From Pelagophyceae sp. CCMP2097 (taxonomy: Eukaryota > Sar > Pelagophyceae), in assembly GCA_026770575.1 (NCBI GenBank), contig MU657184.1, positions 410,603 to 474,602 on the forward strand: 64,000 bases of DNA. The letters run 5' to 3'. Made by a program: the position numbers and the translations under genes. Under the pieces are notes generated by a model, which did no database searches, had not been told where the DNA came from, and saw only the letters and a program-made list of their open reading frames with translations. Shown here one piece after another: positions 1 to 9,581 of the stretch (its first letter is position 1; the number at the start of each line of letters is the position of its first letter).

Positions 1-2000
1 ACCGCGAGGTCCGTGACGCGCACGTTGCGGGTCGCGTCGGCGAACAGCACGGTCCAACAGCCGCCGAGGATCAGCTTCTCGAGGGTGCCGCGGATTGCTG
101 GGTCGCCTTTGACGCAAACGCGCGCCCCGACGTAAAAGCCACGTTTCACGTCTTGCGCCTTTTTTTCTTGCGCCTTTTTGTCTAGTTTTTCCTTCCAGTG
201 TAGCGGCGCCAGAGACGGCACGAACGCAGCGTCGTCGGGCGGCAGCGCCATGATTTCGACGACGCGCAGGTTGCGGGTCGTGTCGGCGAAGCGCACGGTC
301 CAATAGCCGCCGAACATCGCCGCATCGACGGTGCCGCGGAACGCCGCGTCGCTCACGAGGCACACCCGCGCGCCGAGGCACACGCCGTGCTGCGCGGCGA
401 CGCGCCCAGCGCGCTGCGCAAGCGCCGGATGCGCCGCGCGATGCGCCGCCGCGGCCGGCTCATCTCCGCGCTCGCTTGCCTCTGCTGCCGCACCGGCCTC
501 GATATTTTGGTCGCGGGCCACCGACGGCGCGGACGCCGGCGCCAGCCCGCCTCGAGGGCCGCCGCGGACCGCCTCGTCCAGCTCAGTGCGCCGGACCGGG
601 CCCTTCAACTTTGGCGGCGCGGGTGACAGCGCGAACGCGGCGTCGTCGGGTGGCAGCACGGTGAGATGGGTGGTACGGAGGACTCGCGAATCGTCGGCGA
701 AGCGCACGGTCCACCAGCCACCATTCGCTGCTTCGACGACGCCGCGCCGCGATGGGTCGCTTTCGAGGCAGACGCGCGCCTTGATGTACAAGCCGCGTTT
801 CGCCTCGTCCGACCTCTTCTTGCCTTTAGCCTCCCAGCTCAGCGGCGCGGGTGACGGCACGAACGCGGCGTCGTCGGACGGCAGCACAGTGAGGTCCGTG
901 ACGCGCACGGTGCGGCTCGCGTCGGCGAACAGCACGGTCCAACAGCCGCCGGGGATCAGCGCCTCGACGGTGCCGCGGACTGCCGGGTCGCCTTTGAAGC
1001 AAACGCGCTCCCCGACGCGCAAGCCGCGTTTCAACTCTTCCGACTTTTGATCTCTTTTCGCTTTCCAGTGTGGCGGCGCCAGAGACGGCACGAACGCGGC
1101 GTCGTCGGGCGGCAGCGCCATGATTTCGACGACGCGCAGGTTGCGGGTCGTGTCGGCGAAGCGCACGGTCCAACAGCCGCCGAACATCGCCGCATCGACG
1201 GTGCCGCGGAACGCCGCGTCGCTCACGAGGCACACCCGCGCGCCGAGGCACACGCCGTGCTGCGCGGCGACGCGCCCGACCCGCGCGCTGAGGCACACGC
1301 CGTGCTGCGCGGCGACGCGCCCGGCGCGCTGCGCAAGCGCCGGATGCGTCGTGCGCTGCGCCGCCGCGGCCGGCTCTTCTCCGCCCTCGCTTGCTGCCGC
1401 TCCACCAGCCTGGCCGTGCGCCGCCGACGGCGCAGACGCCGGCGCCAGCCCGCCTCGAGGGCCGCCGCACGCCGCCCCGTCGCCGGGCACGGCGCGCTTG
1501 CTCGGGCACTTTTTCGGCGCCGGCGACAGCGCGAACGCGGCGTCGTCCGACGGCAGCACGGTGAGATTGGTCGCACGGAATGACTGTGAATCGTCGGCGA
1601 AGCGCACGGTCCACCAGCCACCATTCGCTGCTTCGACGACGCCGCGTCGCGATGGGTCGCTTCCGAGGCAGACGCGCGCCTTGACGTACAAGCCGCATTT
1701 CGCCTCGTCCGACCTTTTCTTGGCTTTGGCCTTCAAGCTCAGCGGCGCGGGCGACGGCGAAAACGCGGCGTCGTCGGGCGGTAGCACCGTGAGGTCCATG
1801 GCGCGCAGGGTGCTGCTCGCGTCGGCGAACAGCACGGTCCAACAGCCGCCGGAGATTAGCGCCTCGACGGTGCCGCAGACTGCCGGGTCAAGCTTGACGC
1901 AAACGCGCGCCCCGACGTACAAGCCACGCCTTACCTTTTCCGTGATTCCCTTCATCTTCGCCTCGGAGCTCGGCGGCGCCAGCGACGGCGCGAACTCGGG
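1..2000 (-). repeat. Higher-order repeat of about 870-900 bp inside the module gene
   Basis: Three module types alternate in order, and the three-module block recurs. Positions 301, 661 and 861 match 1171, 1561 and 1761 with long near-identical stretches, offsets 870-900. The start of the window again matches near 889. The block has therefore been duplicated as a unit, on top of the older module duplication. A 45-base in-frame tandem duplication (copies starting 1245 and 1290) adds further length variation. Confidence 0.75.
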
Positions 2001-3185
2001 GTCGTCGGGCGACAGCACGGTGAGATGGCTGGATCGGGCGGGTCGCGAATCGTCGGCGAAACGCACGGTCCACCAGCCTTTATCCCCCTTGGCCACGACA
2101 GTGCCGCGCAACGCTGCGTCGCTCCGGAAGCACACGCGCGCGCCGACGCACACGCCGCGCTGCACGGTGACGAGTCGGGCAGCCTTGCGCTGCGCCGCCG
2201 TGGCCGGCTCACTCGCCTCACTTGCCTCCGCTGCCTCCGCACGCTCACTTGCCTCCGCTGCCTCCGCACGCTCGCTTGCCTCCGCTGTCGCCGCGCGCTC
2301 GCTTGCCTCCGCTGCCGCCGCACTGGCCTGGCTGGGCGTTGCCGACGGCGCGGGCGCGGGCGCCAGCCCGCCTCGGCGGCCGCCGCATGCCGCCCCGTCG
2401 CCGGACACGGCGCGCTGCGTGCTCGCGCTCTTCGGCGCCTGGGACGGGACGAATGCGGCTCCGGGCTGCAGCACCCTCAGGTCCCGGGCGCGGAACGACC
2501 GCGTCCCGTCGACGAATTTAACGGCCCACCAGCCGTTGGAGACGGACGCCTCGACGGTGCCGCGCCGCGATGCGTCGCCGGCGAGGCAAACGTTTGCGCC
2601 CACGTAACAGCCGCGCTCCGCAGCGTCGGCCTTGTCGAGCGCGGCCTTCTGCTCGCGGCTGCTCGGCGGCGCCGGCGACGGCACGAACGCGGCGTCGGAT
2701 GGCAGCACCGCGAGGTCCTTGAGCAGCGCGGCCTCTTGCTCGCGGCTCGGCGGCGCCGGCGACGGCACGAACGCGGCGTCGGGCGGCAGCACCTCCAGGT
2801 CGTCGACGTGGAGGTTGCGTGACGTGTCGGCGAAGTGCACGGTCCACTCGCCGCCGAGGATCAGCGTCTCGACGATTCCGCGGACGGCAGCGTCTCTCAC
2901 GAGTCTTACGTGGACGCCGACGCGGACGCCGCGGTTGGCCACGTTGAACTTTAACCGCTGTAGCTCCACCCAGCTGAGCGGCGCCGGCGACGGCGAAAAG
3001 GCGTCGTCGTCGGGTTGGAGCAGTACGAGCTCGCGGCAGTGGAGTGTGCGGTCCTTATCGGAAAAGCGCACAGAAAAACGGCCTCCAAAAACTTGAGACT
3101 CGACGACGCCGCGCCACGACGAGTCTTCGGCGAGACAGACGCGATCCCCGACGCGCAAGCCTTTCACCTCGTCCAACATTTCCAT
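1..3185 (-). CDS. Tandem SH3/Tudor-like module protein (3' end beyond window)
   Basis: An uninterrupted minus-strand frame (codons beginning at plus positions divisible by 3) runs from an ATG at 3183-3185 to the window edge, so the C-terminus is missing. It encodes about eleven copies of a module of roughly 60 residues with the pattern GARVCV..DPAVRGTVE, then GGCWTVLFADASR, then LTVLPPDDAAFVPSPAP. Linkers are rich in Ala, Pro and Lys; around 2215-2330 the linker is a run of AEASERA repeats. The GxxV...G.W.VxFxD pattern with alternating hydrophobics suggests a small beta-barrel of Tudor/Agenet/SH3 type, which is inference. No signal peptide or catalytic motif is seen. Function is unknown; scaffolding or ligand reading is possible. 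The start is uncertain because a further, frame-broken module lies just upstream. Other frames over this region give long Arg/Ala-rich ORFs that are shadows. Confidence 0.7.
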   Translation of the reverse strand, partial: MEMLDEVKGLRVGDRVCLAEDSSWRGVVESQVFGGRFSVRFSDKDRTLHCRELVLLQPDDDAFSPSPAPLSWVELQRLKFNVANRGVRVGVHVRLVRDAAVRGIVETLILGGEWTVHFADTSRNLHVDDLEVLPPDAAFVPSPAPPSREQEAALLKDLAVLPSDAAFVPSPAPPSSREQKAALDKADAAERGCYVGANVCLAGDASRRGTVEASVSNGWWAVKFVDGTRSFRARDLRVLQPGAAFVPSQAPKSASTQRAVSGDGAACGGRRGGLAPAPAPSATPSQASAAAAEASERAATAEASERAEAAEASERAEAAEASEASEPATAAQRKAARLVTVQRGVCVGARVCFRSDAALRGTVVAKGDKGWWTVRFADDSRPARSSHLTVLSPDDPEFAPSLAPPSSEAKMKGITEKVRRGLYVGARVCVKLDPAVCGTVEALISGGCWTVLFADASSTLRAMDLTVLPPDDAAFSPSPAPLSLKAKAKKRSDEAKCGLYVKARVCLGSDPSRRGVVEAANGGWWTVRFADDSQSFRATNLTVLPSDDAAFALSPAPKKCPSKRAVPGDGAACGGPRGGLAPASAPSAAHGQAGGAAASEGGEEPAAAAQRTTHPALAQRAGRVAAQHGVCLSARVGRVAAQHGVCLGARVCLVSDAAFRGTVDAAMFGGCWTVRFADTTRNLRVVEIMALPPDDAAFVPSLAPPHWKAKRDQKSEELKRGLRVGERVCFKGDPAVRGTVEALIPGGCWTVLFADASRTVRVTDLTVLPSDDAAFVPSPAPLSWEAKGKKRSDEAKRGLYIKARVCLESDPSRRGVVEAANGGWWTVRFADDSRVLRTTHLTVLPPDDAAFALSPAPPKLKGPVRRTELDEAVRGGPRGGLAPASAPSVARDQNIEAGAAAEASERGDEPAAAAHRAAHPALAQRAGRVAAQHGVCLGARVCLVSDAAFRGTVDAAMFGGYWTVRFADTTRNLRVVEIMALPPDDAAFVPSLAPLHWKEKLDKKAQEKKAQDVKRGFYVGARVCVKGDPAIRGTLEKLILGGCWTVLFADATRNVRVTDLA

Positions 3186-3214
3186 TCTTCTTCTCCACCA
3201 GTGTGGGGGCGACG

Positions 3215-3300
3215 GCGCGACGGCCGTGCACGGTGCGGCTCGCGTCGGCGAACCGCACGGCCCAGGAGCCTCCAAGGAGTCCTAGCCGGTGATGCCTCGA
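3215..3300 (-). pseudogene. Frame-broken extra module upstream of the tandem-module gene
   Basis: The minus strand here reads LLGGSWAVRFADASRTVHG, an obvious copy of the second half of the repeated module. It is followed almost at once by the APSPPHW linker, but in another frame, and about a dozen expected residues (the LTVLPPDD segment) are missing. Either a deletion broke the first module of the neighbouring gene or a short intron is present here; no convincing splice pair was found. Confidence 0.45.
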
Positions 3301-3560
3301 GATCTCTCGACAGCTCTGGAGGAGCCCAGGAGTGCACGCCCGGAAGATTTTGGCGATTGCATTTTTTTCAAAAAAAGTCGACTGTTCTGCATTCATCCCG
3401 AGGCCCGAGCGGCTCGTGTCTCCCTTCTGTGGGCGGGCGCCTCGGACTCTGGGTGCCTCTCATAGGAATCCTTACGAGGACTCTGGAACGAAAGGCCACA
3501 AGGGGAGCTGGATTCGATGGATGCGTGTGTTCTTTGGGCCGTCTGGGCGCGCCTACGCCG

Positions 3561-5074
3561 CTACGGGTTGATCGGGATCTCCGTGCCGAGGGGCCTCTTC
3601 ATGATCAGCTCGAGGGCCTCGTCGACTTCAATTTCGTTGGAGAGGATTCCCTACGATGCCTAGCGTCGCACGGCAGCCGCAGCCGCGCTCCGTATGCCGC
3701 CGGCGCGCGCAAACGCACGTGGATGATGGTGAAGAGCGGGAGGTCGAGGTTGCAGCGCGCGGCGAACTCCACCGCGACCTGCGCCGTCGGCACGCCCTCG
3801 ACGGTCGCCTGTGCACAGAAAGAGTCAGTCACTCGAAACGCGCGCGCCACGCGTCCCGAGCACCGCGCGCCGGCGAGGCAGGGTTGCCACGCGCCGTGCC
3901 AAGGATGTCCTCCAGCTTCTCGCCGCGCGCGAGGCGGAGACCTGCGAGGGTCTTTGTTCGACGGCGGGCGACGTCCGTCGCTCGTCTTCGCGTCCCCGTT
4001 TCGAGAGGCGGGCTCTGGTGTTTGCCGCAGTTGCGGTTGCGCGAGAGTTCGCCGAACGCTGTGAGCATGAGGTCGCCGACTCCCGCGAGGCCCGCGATGG
4101 TCTCGGGCTTGCCACCGTGCGCGATACTCAAGATGCTGAGCTCGCGCGCGGCGCGCGTGACGTAGGCGGCCATGGTGTTGATGCCGTAGCCGCGGCCCTC
4201 GATCATGCCCGCGCCCAGTGCGAGGGGGTTCTTCAGCGCGCCGCCGAGCTCCACCCCAACCGTGTCCTGCGACGCGTAGACGCGGAAGCGCAGGCCCGAG
4301 AGAGCAAACTGCACCGTCACCGCGTCGGCGAGCAGCGCCGACGCCACGACGACAGCCGTCGGGTGGCCCTCCAAGATCTGCCTCGCGAACGACGGGCCCG
4401 AGAGGAAGGCCAGGCGCTGCGGCCGCGCAAACGCGGCGAGCATGGCCTCGGAGAGCAGCTGCTTCCCGGGCAGGTACAAGCCCTTGGCCGTCGAGCAGAA
4501 GACGACGTCTGCCGGGATGGCGTCGCGGTGCTCGCCTAAACAAAACCCGCTACGCAAAACCCGCGTCGTCGGCGGCCCCGCCGCCGCGGAGCGCGGGGGC
4601 CCGCGAGAGCGGCCGCTGCGAGGGGTTGCATTTCCGCAGGGGCGCTGCTGCCGCGCGGATCCAGTCGGGCGTCTTCTGGGCCGGGAGCGCGAGGATGACA
4701 AGGTCACAGCCTGCGGCGTTTGTCGCGGCTTTCGTCCGGTATTTCCCGGCGCGTGAACGGCGGCGCACCTCGGAGGGCCTCTGCGGCGTCCGTCGTGGCG
4801 ACGATGTTATCGGGGAGTTCGAACTCTGAGAGATACTTCGGGTTGCGGTGCGTCTCGTTGATTTGTTTCACCTGCACCGCATCGCGCGCGAACCACCGCA
4901 CGCGGTGGCCGTTGCGCGCCGCGCACCACGCCATCGCCGTGCCGAACGCCCCCGCGCCGAGCACGCAAATCTAGGCAGGGCGTGCGCCGAGGCCGGGGGG
5001 TCAAGCAAACGCGCCTCCTTGGGCGCGTGCATCTCGTCGTGGATGGTCTTGGTGATGCCGGAGGCGGACGCCAT
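3561..5074 (-). CDS. gpsA-like: NAD-dependent glycerol-3-phosphate dehydrogenase
   Basis: Interconverts dihydroxyacetone phosphate and sn-glycerol 3-phosphate, the backbone for glycerolipids. The N-terminal exon has the Rossmann motif ICVLGAGAFGTAMA (about 4930-4975). Later exons carry CDLVILALPAQ, FCSTAKGLYLP, SGPSFA, LKNPLALGAGMIEGRGYG, GLAGVGDLMLTAFGELSRNRN, GEKLEDILGT, EGVPTAQ and a final EALELIMKRPLGTE before the stop at 3561-3563. Introns fixed by frame: 3651-3718 (GT-AG), 3941-4025 (GC-AG, phase 1) and 4711-4768 (GT-AG). A probable GC-AG intron spans 3809-3894. The donor of the intron ending at 4536 was not resolved. The start is uncertain: an upstream ATG at 5074 (MASASGITKT) is plausible but its junction to the Rossmann exon is not proven. 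Cytosolic or plastid location cannot be told. Confidence 0.85.
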
Positions 5075-5297
5075 CGCCCCGCTTCCCGAGGGGCCGGGGG
5101 GGGAGGGGGGGGGGCGCTTGCTTGTGCAAGAACACTGAACACACACAAACAATCGCCGAAACGCCAGATCCCTGTCAGAAGCCTCAACCCACACAGCGCC
5201 GGAGCCATCATTGGGTCCTTTGCGGGCCGCGGGGCATCCTTGGTGGCGCCATGGGATAGCATTCTGGTCATTAACTCATTCCGAGTTGACTCGGAGT

Positions 5298-5860
5298 TCA
5301 ATCGCCGTGTCTGGCGTGCTGCGCCTCGACTTCGGTAATGTATTCGCTCATCGCGTCGCTTTTGGCCTTGCCCTTGACGCCGTTCCACGCGCCCCACTTC
5401 GCGCCTAGGCACCCTCGTGTAAAGGAAGAACGCGACGCGCGTCGTCGTCGCAATAAGGGTGCGTGACGTGCGTCGTCGTCGCATGGGACCGCTCACGGGC
5501 TTCAAAGTAGAACATGGAGGGCTGCGCGATGTCGACGTCGCCGGAGGTGGCCTGCTTGAAGAGGCCGTAGCAAGTGAGCTTTTCGTCGTTGCTAGACGGT
5601 TCACGCGGTCCACTCACGTCCAATATCGTCGGAAACGGAAACGTGCGGGCCAAGAGTTCACCGGCCCTGCAAGAACTCACGTGACTTTCTTGGAGCCGGC
5701 CGTCGTCCAGTTCTTGACCTGTATTGCGCAAGCTCTCCATGGAATGGATTCTGCCCTCGGAGAGCACCCTTTCTCTGCAAGCCATGCGAATACGTTCCGA
5801 ATTTTAGAGGGCACTCGCCCACTCGATCTTCGCCGTGAACTTGGCCTCCAGGTCGGACAT
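5298..5860 (-). CDS. Acyl-CoA-binding protein (ACBP)
   Basis: A small cytosolic carrier of long-chain acyl-CoA esters. Four exons join cleanly: 5860-5813 (MSDLEAKFTAKIEWAS), 5718-5681 (VKNWTTAGSKKV), 5591-5497 (NDEKLTCYGLFKQATSGD to FYFEAR) and 5404-5298 (AKWGAWNGVKGKAKSDAM to the stop). The result is about 95 residues, close to the family's 86-92. The family signature YGLFKQAT..GD and the KW.AWN..KG helix are present. Introns 5405-5496 and 5592-5680 are GT-AG. The first intron, 5719-5812, keeps frame only with a GC donor (AGT|GCCCTC). The start lies 140 bases from the divergent gene at 6001, so the two probably share a promoter region. Confidence 0.88.
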
Positions 5861-6000
5861 GGTGGTCTCTTCTGCTCGGCTCGACGACGCTCTGTGTTGA
5901 TGCGCAAACTTTTGTCGAAAGTCGCTTAAACTCTATCGATCGGAGGCCCGAGGTCGTTCGAGCGGGTTCTCCGATTCACGGCGGGGCGCGCCCGAGACGC

Positions 6001-6631
6001 ATGGCCGAGGTCATGGCCCGCGCGGAGGACGACGCGGTGCCCACGGACGCGTCGCACGTATCCACCGACGCGTCGCACGCCGACGCCGACGACGCGCATC
6101 TGAGCGAAGCGCCGCTGAGTCTCGAAGAGGTCCGTCGCTGCCGACGCACCATCGGCGCACCGGAGCGCCCGGTCCCGGGAGCCCCAAGGCGCCGCGCGTA
6201 GGAAGTGCTCCTATTGAGAGCACGAGGCAGCGAGCTCGAAGCGAAAAACGATGAGTACGTGACCCTCTGCGTCGACTCGTGCGAGTGGTCCGACGTGGCG
6301 CCTGGCCGCGCGAGGGCGCTCAAGTCGCGCACTTTGATACAATCCTTTGCGTCAAGAGTTGCACAAACGACAGGCTCGAAGAGGAGCTCCTGCAGAAGTC
6401 TGAGCGCCAAGCCGACTTTGAGTACAAGGTACGCCCTCCCGTTTCACGGCTAGTCTTTGAGCAAAAGTTACGGCTGGTATTTGAACAAAAGGCGCGTAGG
6501 TCGAGGAGCACTACTCATCCGCGAACCGCGCGCTGCAGATGAGTCTCGACGAGGCTCACGAACGGATCAAGAAGCTGCTCCGCGAGAACGCCACGCTGAC
6601 CGTTGCGCTCCAGGCCATACATCGAGCATGA
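6001..6631 (+). CDS. Small coiled-coil protein
   Basis: Four exons (6001-6129, 6202-6254, 6374-6428, 6500-6631) join in frame to about 122 residues. The first 40 residues are acidic and contain the repeat TDASHVS/TDASHAD. The rest is Glu/Leu/Lys-rich (EVLLLRARGSELEAKND, LEEELLQKSERQADFEYK, LDEAHERIKKLLRENATL), typical of a coiled coil. All introns are GT-AG, 71-119 bases, with AG|G acceptors. No family is recognised; a structural or cytoskeletal role is only a guess. Confidence 0.6.
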
Positions 6632-6887
6632 TGGGCCCTAACAAAGGCAAACGGCAGGGGGGCCTTCACAGGGGCCAGACGGACCGGGTCGAGGTCGGGC
6701 GCGTGTGCAGTGGTCAGTTTCCAGTGCAAGACGAGATCTTTGAAGCGTTTCGTTTCGCGCCGGCCTTCGTCTCCGCCAGGAAGGGTGGCATGGGCTCTGT
6801 TGGAGTTGCGAGCTGAGGCGGCCCGGGACGCCCTAAAATCTCTGTCTCCCCTGCTTTGGGGACTCGGACCTCTCGCCTGTCTTCGCG

Positions 6888-7716
6888 ATGTGCCGGAGTA
6901 TGTCGCGGATGGCGTTCTTGCTGCTGCTGGCCGGCGTGGCCTCGGACGACGTGGCCCCGGCGGCCGCGCCGGTGGAGTTGCTGCTCGTGCGCAAGTACCT
7001 GGCCTCGCCGTTTCCGCTGGTCGAGGGCATGCGCTAGCCAGCGCCTGGCGGCATCGGCGCGAGAGGCGAGCGACGAACCGGAGAGTCGAGCGACGCGCCG
7101 GGCTTACGGACCAGCGCGCTCGGTGGTGCTGGAAAGAGGAGGGCCCTTTATCTCCCGCTTGCGAGACTCGGGTCTTCACGCCGCGGGGTTTCAGGAGCCT
7201 GACAATCGCGTACGAGTTCCACAACGTCGGCGACGTGGCCGTCGAGGGCTTGCAGCTCACGGACACGTTCGACGCCGACGCCTTTGACGTCCTCGAGCAG
7301 ACGCGCCCGTCGGAAACGTCGCTGCTGCCGAACGAGACGGCCACGTGCCATGCCACAATCGTCCTCAAGAGCGCCGGCCTCACAGAGTTCCGTGAGTCCC
7401 GGCGAGTCGTGGGATCCATCTTCATGGTGTCGCGCAGCGCGCGCCGTGGTCTCGTACACGATTGGCGGCAAGCCGCGCTCCGTCACCTCGTCGACGTCGC
7501 AACCGGCGTCCCATAGTATAGGGAGACTGGTCTCTCGCACCACCACGTCCGTCGCGCGTCGAAGGACGCTATAGGCCCGCGCCTTTCGATATCGTTTCAG
7601 CCGGCGCGCACCTCCGCGCGACGTCGTACTACATCAAGGAATGGGTCCTCTACTTCGTCGCGACATCACCGCCCATCCTCTTCCCGGGCCTCTACTACCT
7701 CAAGCACCGGGCATGA
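6888..7716 (+). CDS. SSR2-like: Translocon-associated protein subunit beta (TRAP-beta/SSR2)
   Basis: A subunit of the TRAP complex beside the Sec61 channel in the ER membrane. Exon 1 (6888-7030) gives an N-terminal signal peptide (MAFLLLLAGVASDD) and VRKYLASPFPLVEG. Exon 2 (from 7195) gives SLTIAYEFHNVGDVAV and NETATCHATIVLKSAG, the family's beta-sandwich pattern. Exon 3 (from 7438) gives AVVSYTIGG. The last exon (about 7575-7716) gives FDIVSAGAHLRATSYYIKEW and a C-terminal membrane segment (VLYFVATSPPILFPGLYYL) with a short basic tail (KHRA). Intron 7031-7194 keeps phase only with a GC donor; intron 7392-7437 is GT-AG. Order and length match the family. Confidence 0.8.
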
Positions 7717-7942
7717 GCGCCGGAGGGGGTGTCTCTAGTACCGTAAACTTTAGCCCCGCGACGAAATGCGCACGTCGAAGCGGCGCACAACGGTATATCC
7801 TTTGATCATCCTGCGACCATCGATGAATATCGTCACGGCCTGCCGCGTCGTGGCCCGGCTGCACGATTTGCTTTTCTCGGAAGTTTCGGGATTCTCTCAG
7901 AACGTCCCTTCCTGGGCGCCGCCCGCTTCCGGGCGTGTCGGG

Positions 7943-9248
7943 ATGGAGCCTCCTGCCGTCGTCGCGCTGTCCGCGTCGCCGGCGCCGCGGGGCAAGGCGG
8001 GTTTGTTGCTGCAGCAGAGGCGCGGGCCCGCGAGTCTGCTCGGCGCATGGGCCCCGCGGCAGTGTAATGTCGACGCCGCCTCGGAGCGGCTGCTGCTCCG
8101 CGCCGGCGGCCGCGCCGCGGGCGACTTCCCGCTCCGCGGCACCCTTGTAAGCGACGATGCGGCGGCGCCTTTTGCCTTTCGAGTCGCGCGCGGAGGCAAG
8201 GGTGGCTTCGACGTCGTCTTCGCCGCGCAAACTGAGGCGGACCGACATGACTGGATGGCGTTGATTTCGGCGGCGCCGCAGGCGCAGGCGGGCCGCGACG
8301 CGCTAGCGAGCGTCCGCCGCCGCGAAGAGGCGCTCGCCGCGGCGAGCCCCCTCGAGGCCTGCGCTGCGCGGCGGAACGCTGCCGCGCACCACGACCCCGC
8401 CGCCGAGGCGCGGCGGCAGGCCGGGCCGCACGAGAGCACGCACGCGACGGAAAGAGACGTCGAAGCTATGCTGTGCGTGTGCTCGACGAGACATTTTGCT
8501 TTTTCGAACGACGGCGGGCCCGGACTCGACCCTGCGCAGCGCGGCGGCCCTCGACGGCGCGGCGCTCCGCAAGTTCGAACAAGCCGACGGCGACTGCTCG
8601 GAAGATTTCCGGCTCGTGGAACACGGTCCGTCAACAGGAGGAGCCACCAGCCGCGGAGGATCGGCACGGCTTAGGCGGCGACGGGGAGGCGGGCGCGCCG
8701 CCACCGGGCGCCGGGGGGCGCTTCGTCACCAGCGCAGGTGCGTCGGCGTTCGTTGCCGTGCACCGTCGCCGAGGAGTCGTCGCGTAGGCCTCGCCATCTC
8801 GGGCGTGCAAGCGGCTATCGACCAAGAGGAGCTCCGAGCGATGATGGCTCGGTCGCGATTCGACGCGCGAGTTCAGTTGGACAGCCGCCGCCGCGTCGAG
8901 GCTGGCGACGACGCCGCGCAACGAGCGGCGGCCCTTGCCGGCGAGCGGCTCGTCCGGGCGAAGCGGGAAGAAGCGGAGCGCAAACATAAACAGCAGCAGC
9001 GCCTCGTCGGGCTGCTGCGCGCCGCCATGCACGCGGGCAAGCTGGGCGCGCCGCGCGGCGAGGCGCGCTTCGCCACGGCCGCGGATCAAATCGCGCACTC
9101 GTTGCGGGCAGGCGACGGCGACGCGAACGCCGCCGCCATCACGGCGAAGCTCCGCGCCATGCAGGCCGCAAAGGGCAATGTGCAGCCAGCGTACCAGCCG
9201 CGCCTCGTACCAAAGGACATGTACGCCCGAGCTGACGGCTGGATCTAA
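7943..9248 (+). CDS. PH-domain protein
   Basis: The ATG at 7943 opens a frame whose residues 13-110 fit a pleckstrin-homology domain: KAGLLLQQRR, then WAPRQCNV, LLLRAG, FPLRGTLV, FAFRVA, FDVVFAAQTEADRHDWMALI. The last part contains the near-invariant Trp of the PH C-terminal helix. After about 8470 the frame changes at least twice. Later exon pieces include ALDGAALRKFEQADGD (about 8540), LAISGVQAAIDQEELRAMM (from 8793) and a charged helical C-terminal half ending VPKDMYARADGWI with a stop at 9246-9248. Exact introns between 8470 and 8793 were not resolved. Probably a cytosolic phosphoinositide- or membrane-associated adaptor; the C-terminal half is not recognised. Confidence 0.6.
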
Positions 9249-9581
9249 CGCCGGCCGGGCGCGCCCTCCAGCCCGACTCCCTTTTACGCCTTTCACGAGC
9301 CTTTGTCGACGCGTCCTTATGCACCCACCGTCGCACCGCTCTTAATTTGCAACACTTGTCCCATTTCGATGCCGACGGCATGCGAGGGCCGCGAACCACT
9401 TCGGGGACCGTCGCGTCTGGACCAGTCTGGCCGCAGTGTCTGGACCCAAGTTCACCCAATTGGCCAACGCCGCCGAGTTTTGGCGATAAAGCCAGTTTTT
9501 TGGCAAGCCGCGGCCCGCGTCTTTACGGGCGGCCCGGTCGCAAGCGACGGGTTGCACGGACCGGCGACCCGGCCGGTCACC
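9249..9581. other. Intergenic, no gene seen
   Basis: A 333-base stretch between the PH-domain gene and the PhoD-like gene. No coding similarity or repeat was noticed. It presumably holds the promoter of the downstream gene. Confidence 0.5.

Noticed and set aside
826..1842. Long Arg/Ala-rich minus ORF and matching plus ORFs over 331-3100
   Set aside because: They lie in other frames over the tandem-module gene. Their composition is that of GC-rich shadows and the repeats make sense only in the chosen frame.
1..3185. Regular repeats as a possible CRISPR array or satellite
   Set aside because: Units are coding modules of about 180-200 bases with variable linkers, in a eukaryote; no short repeats with unique spacers.
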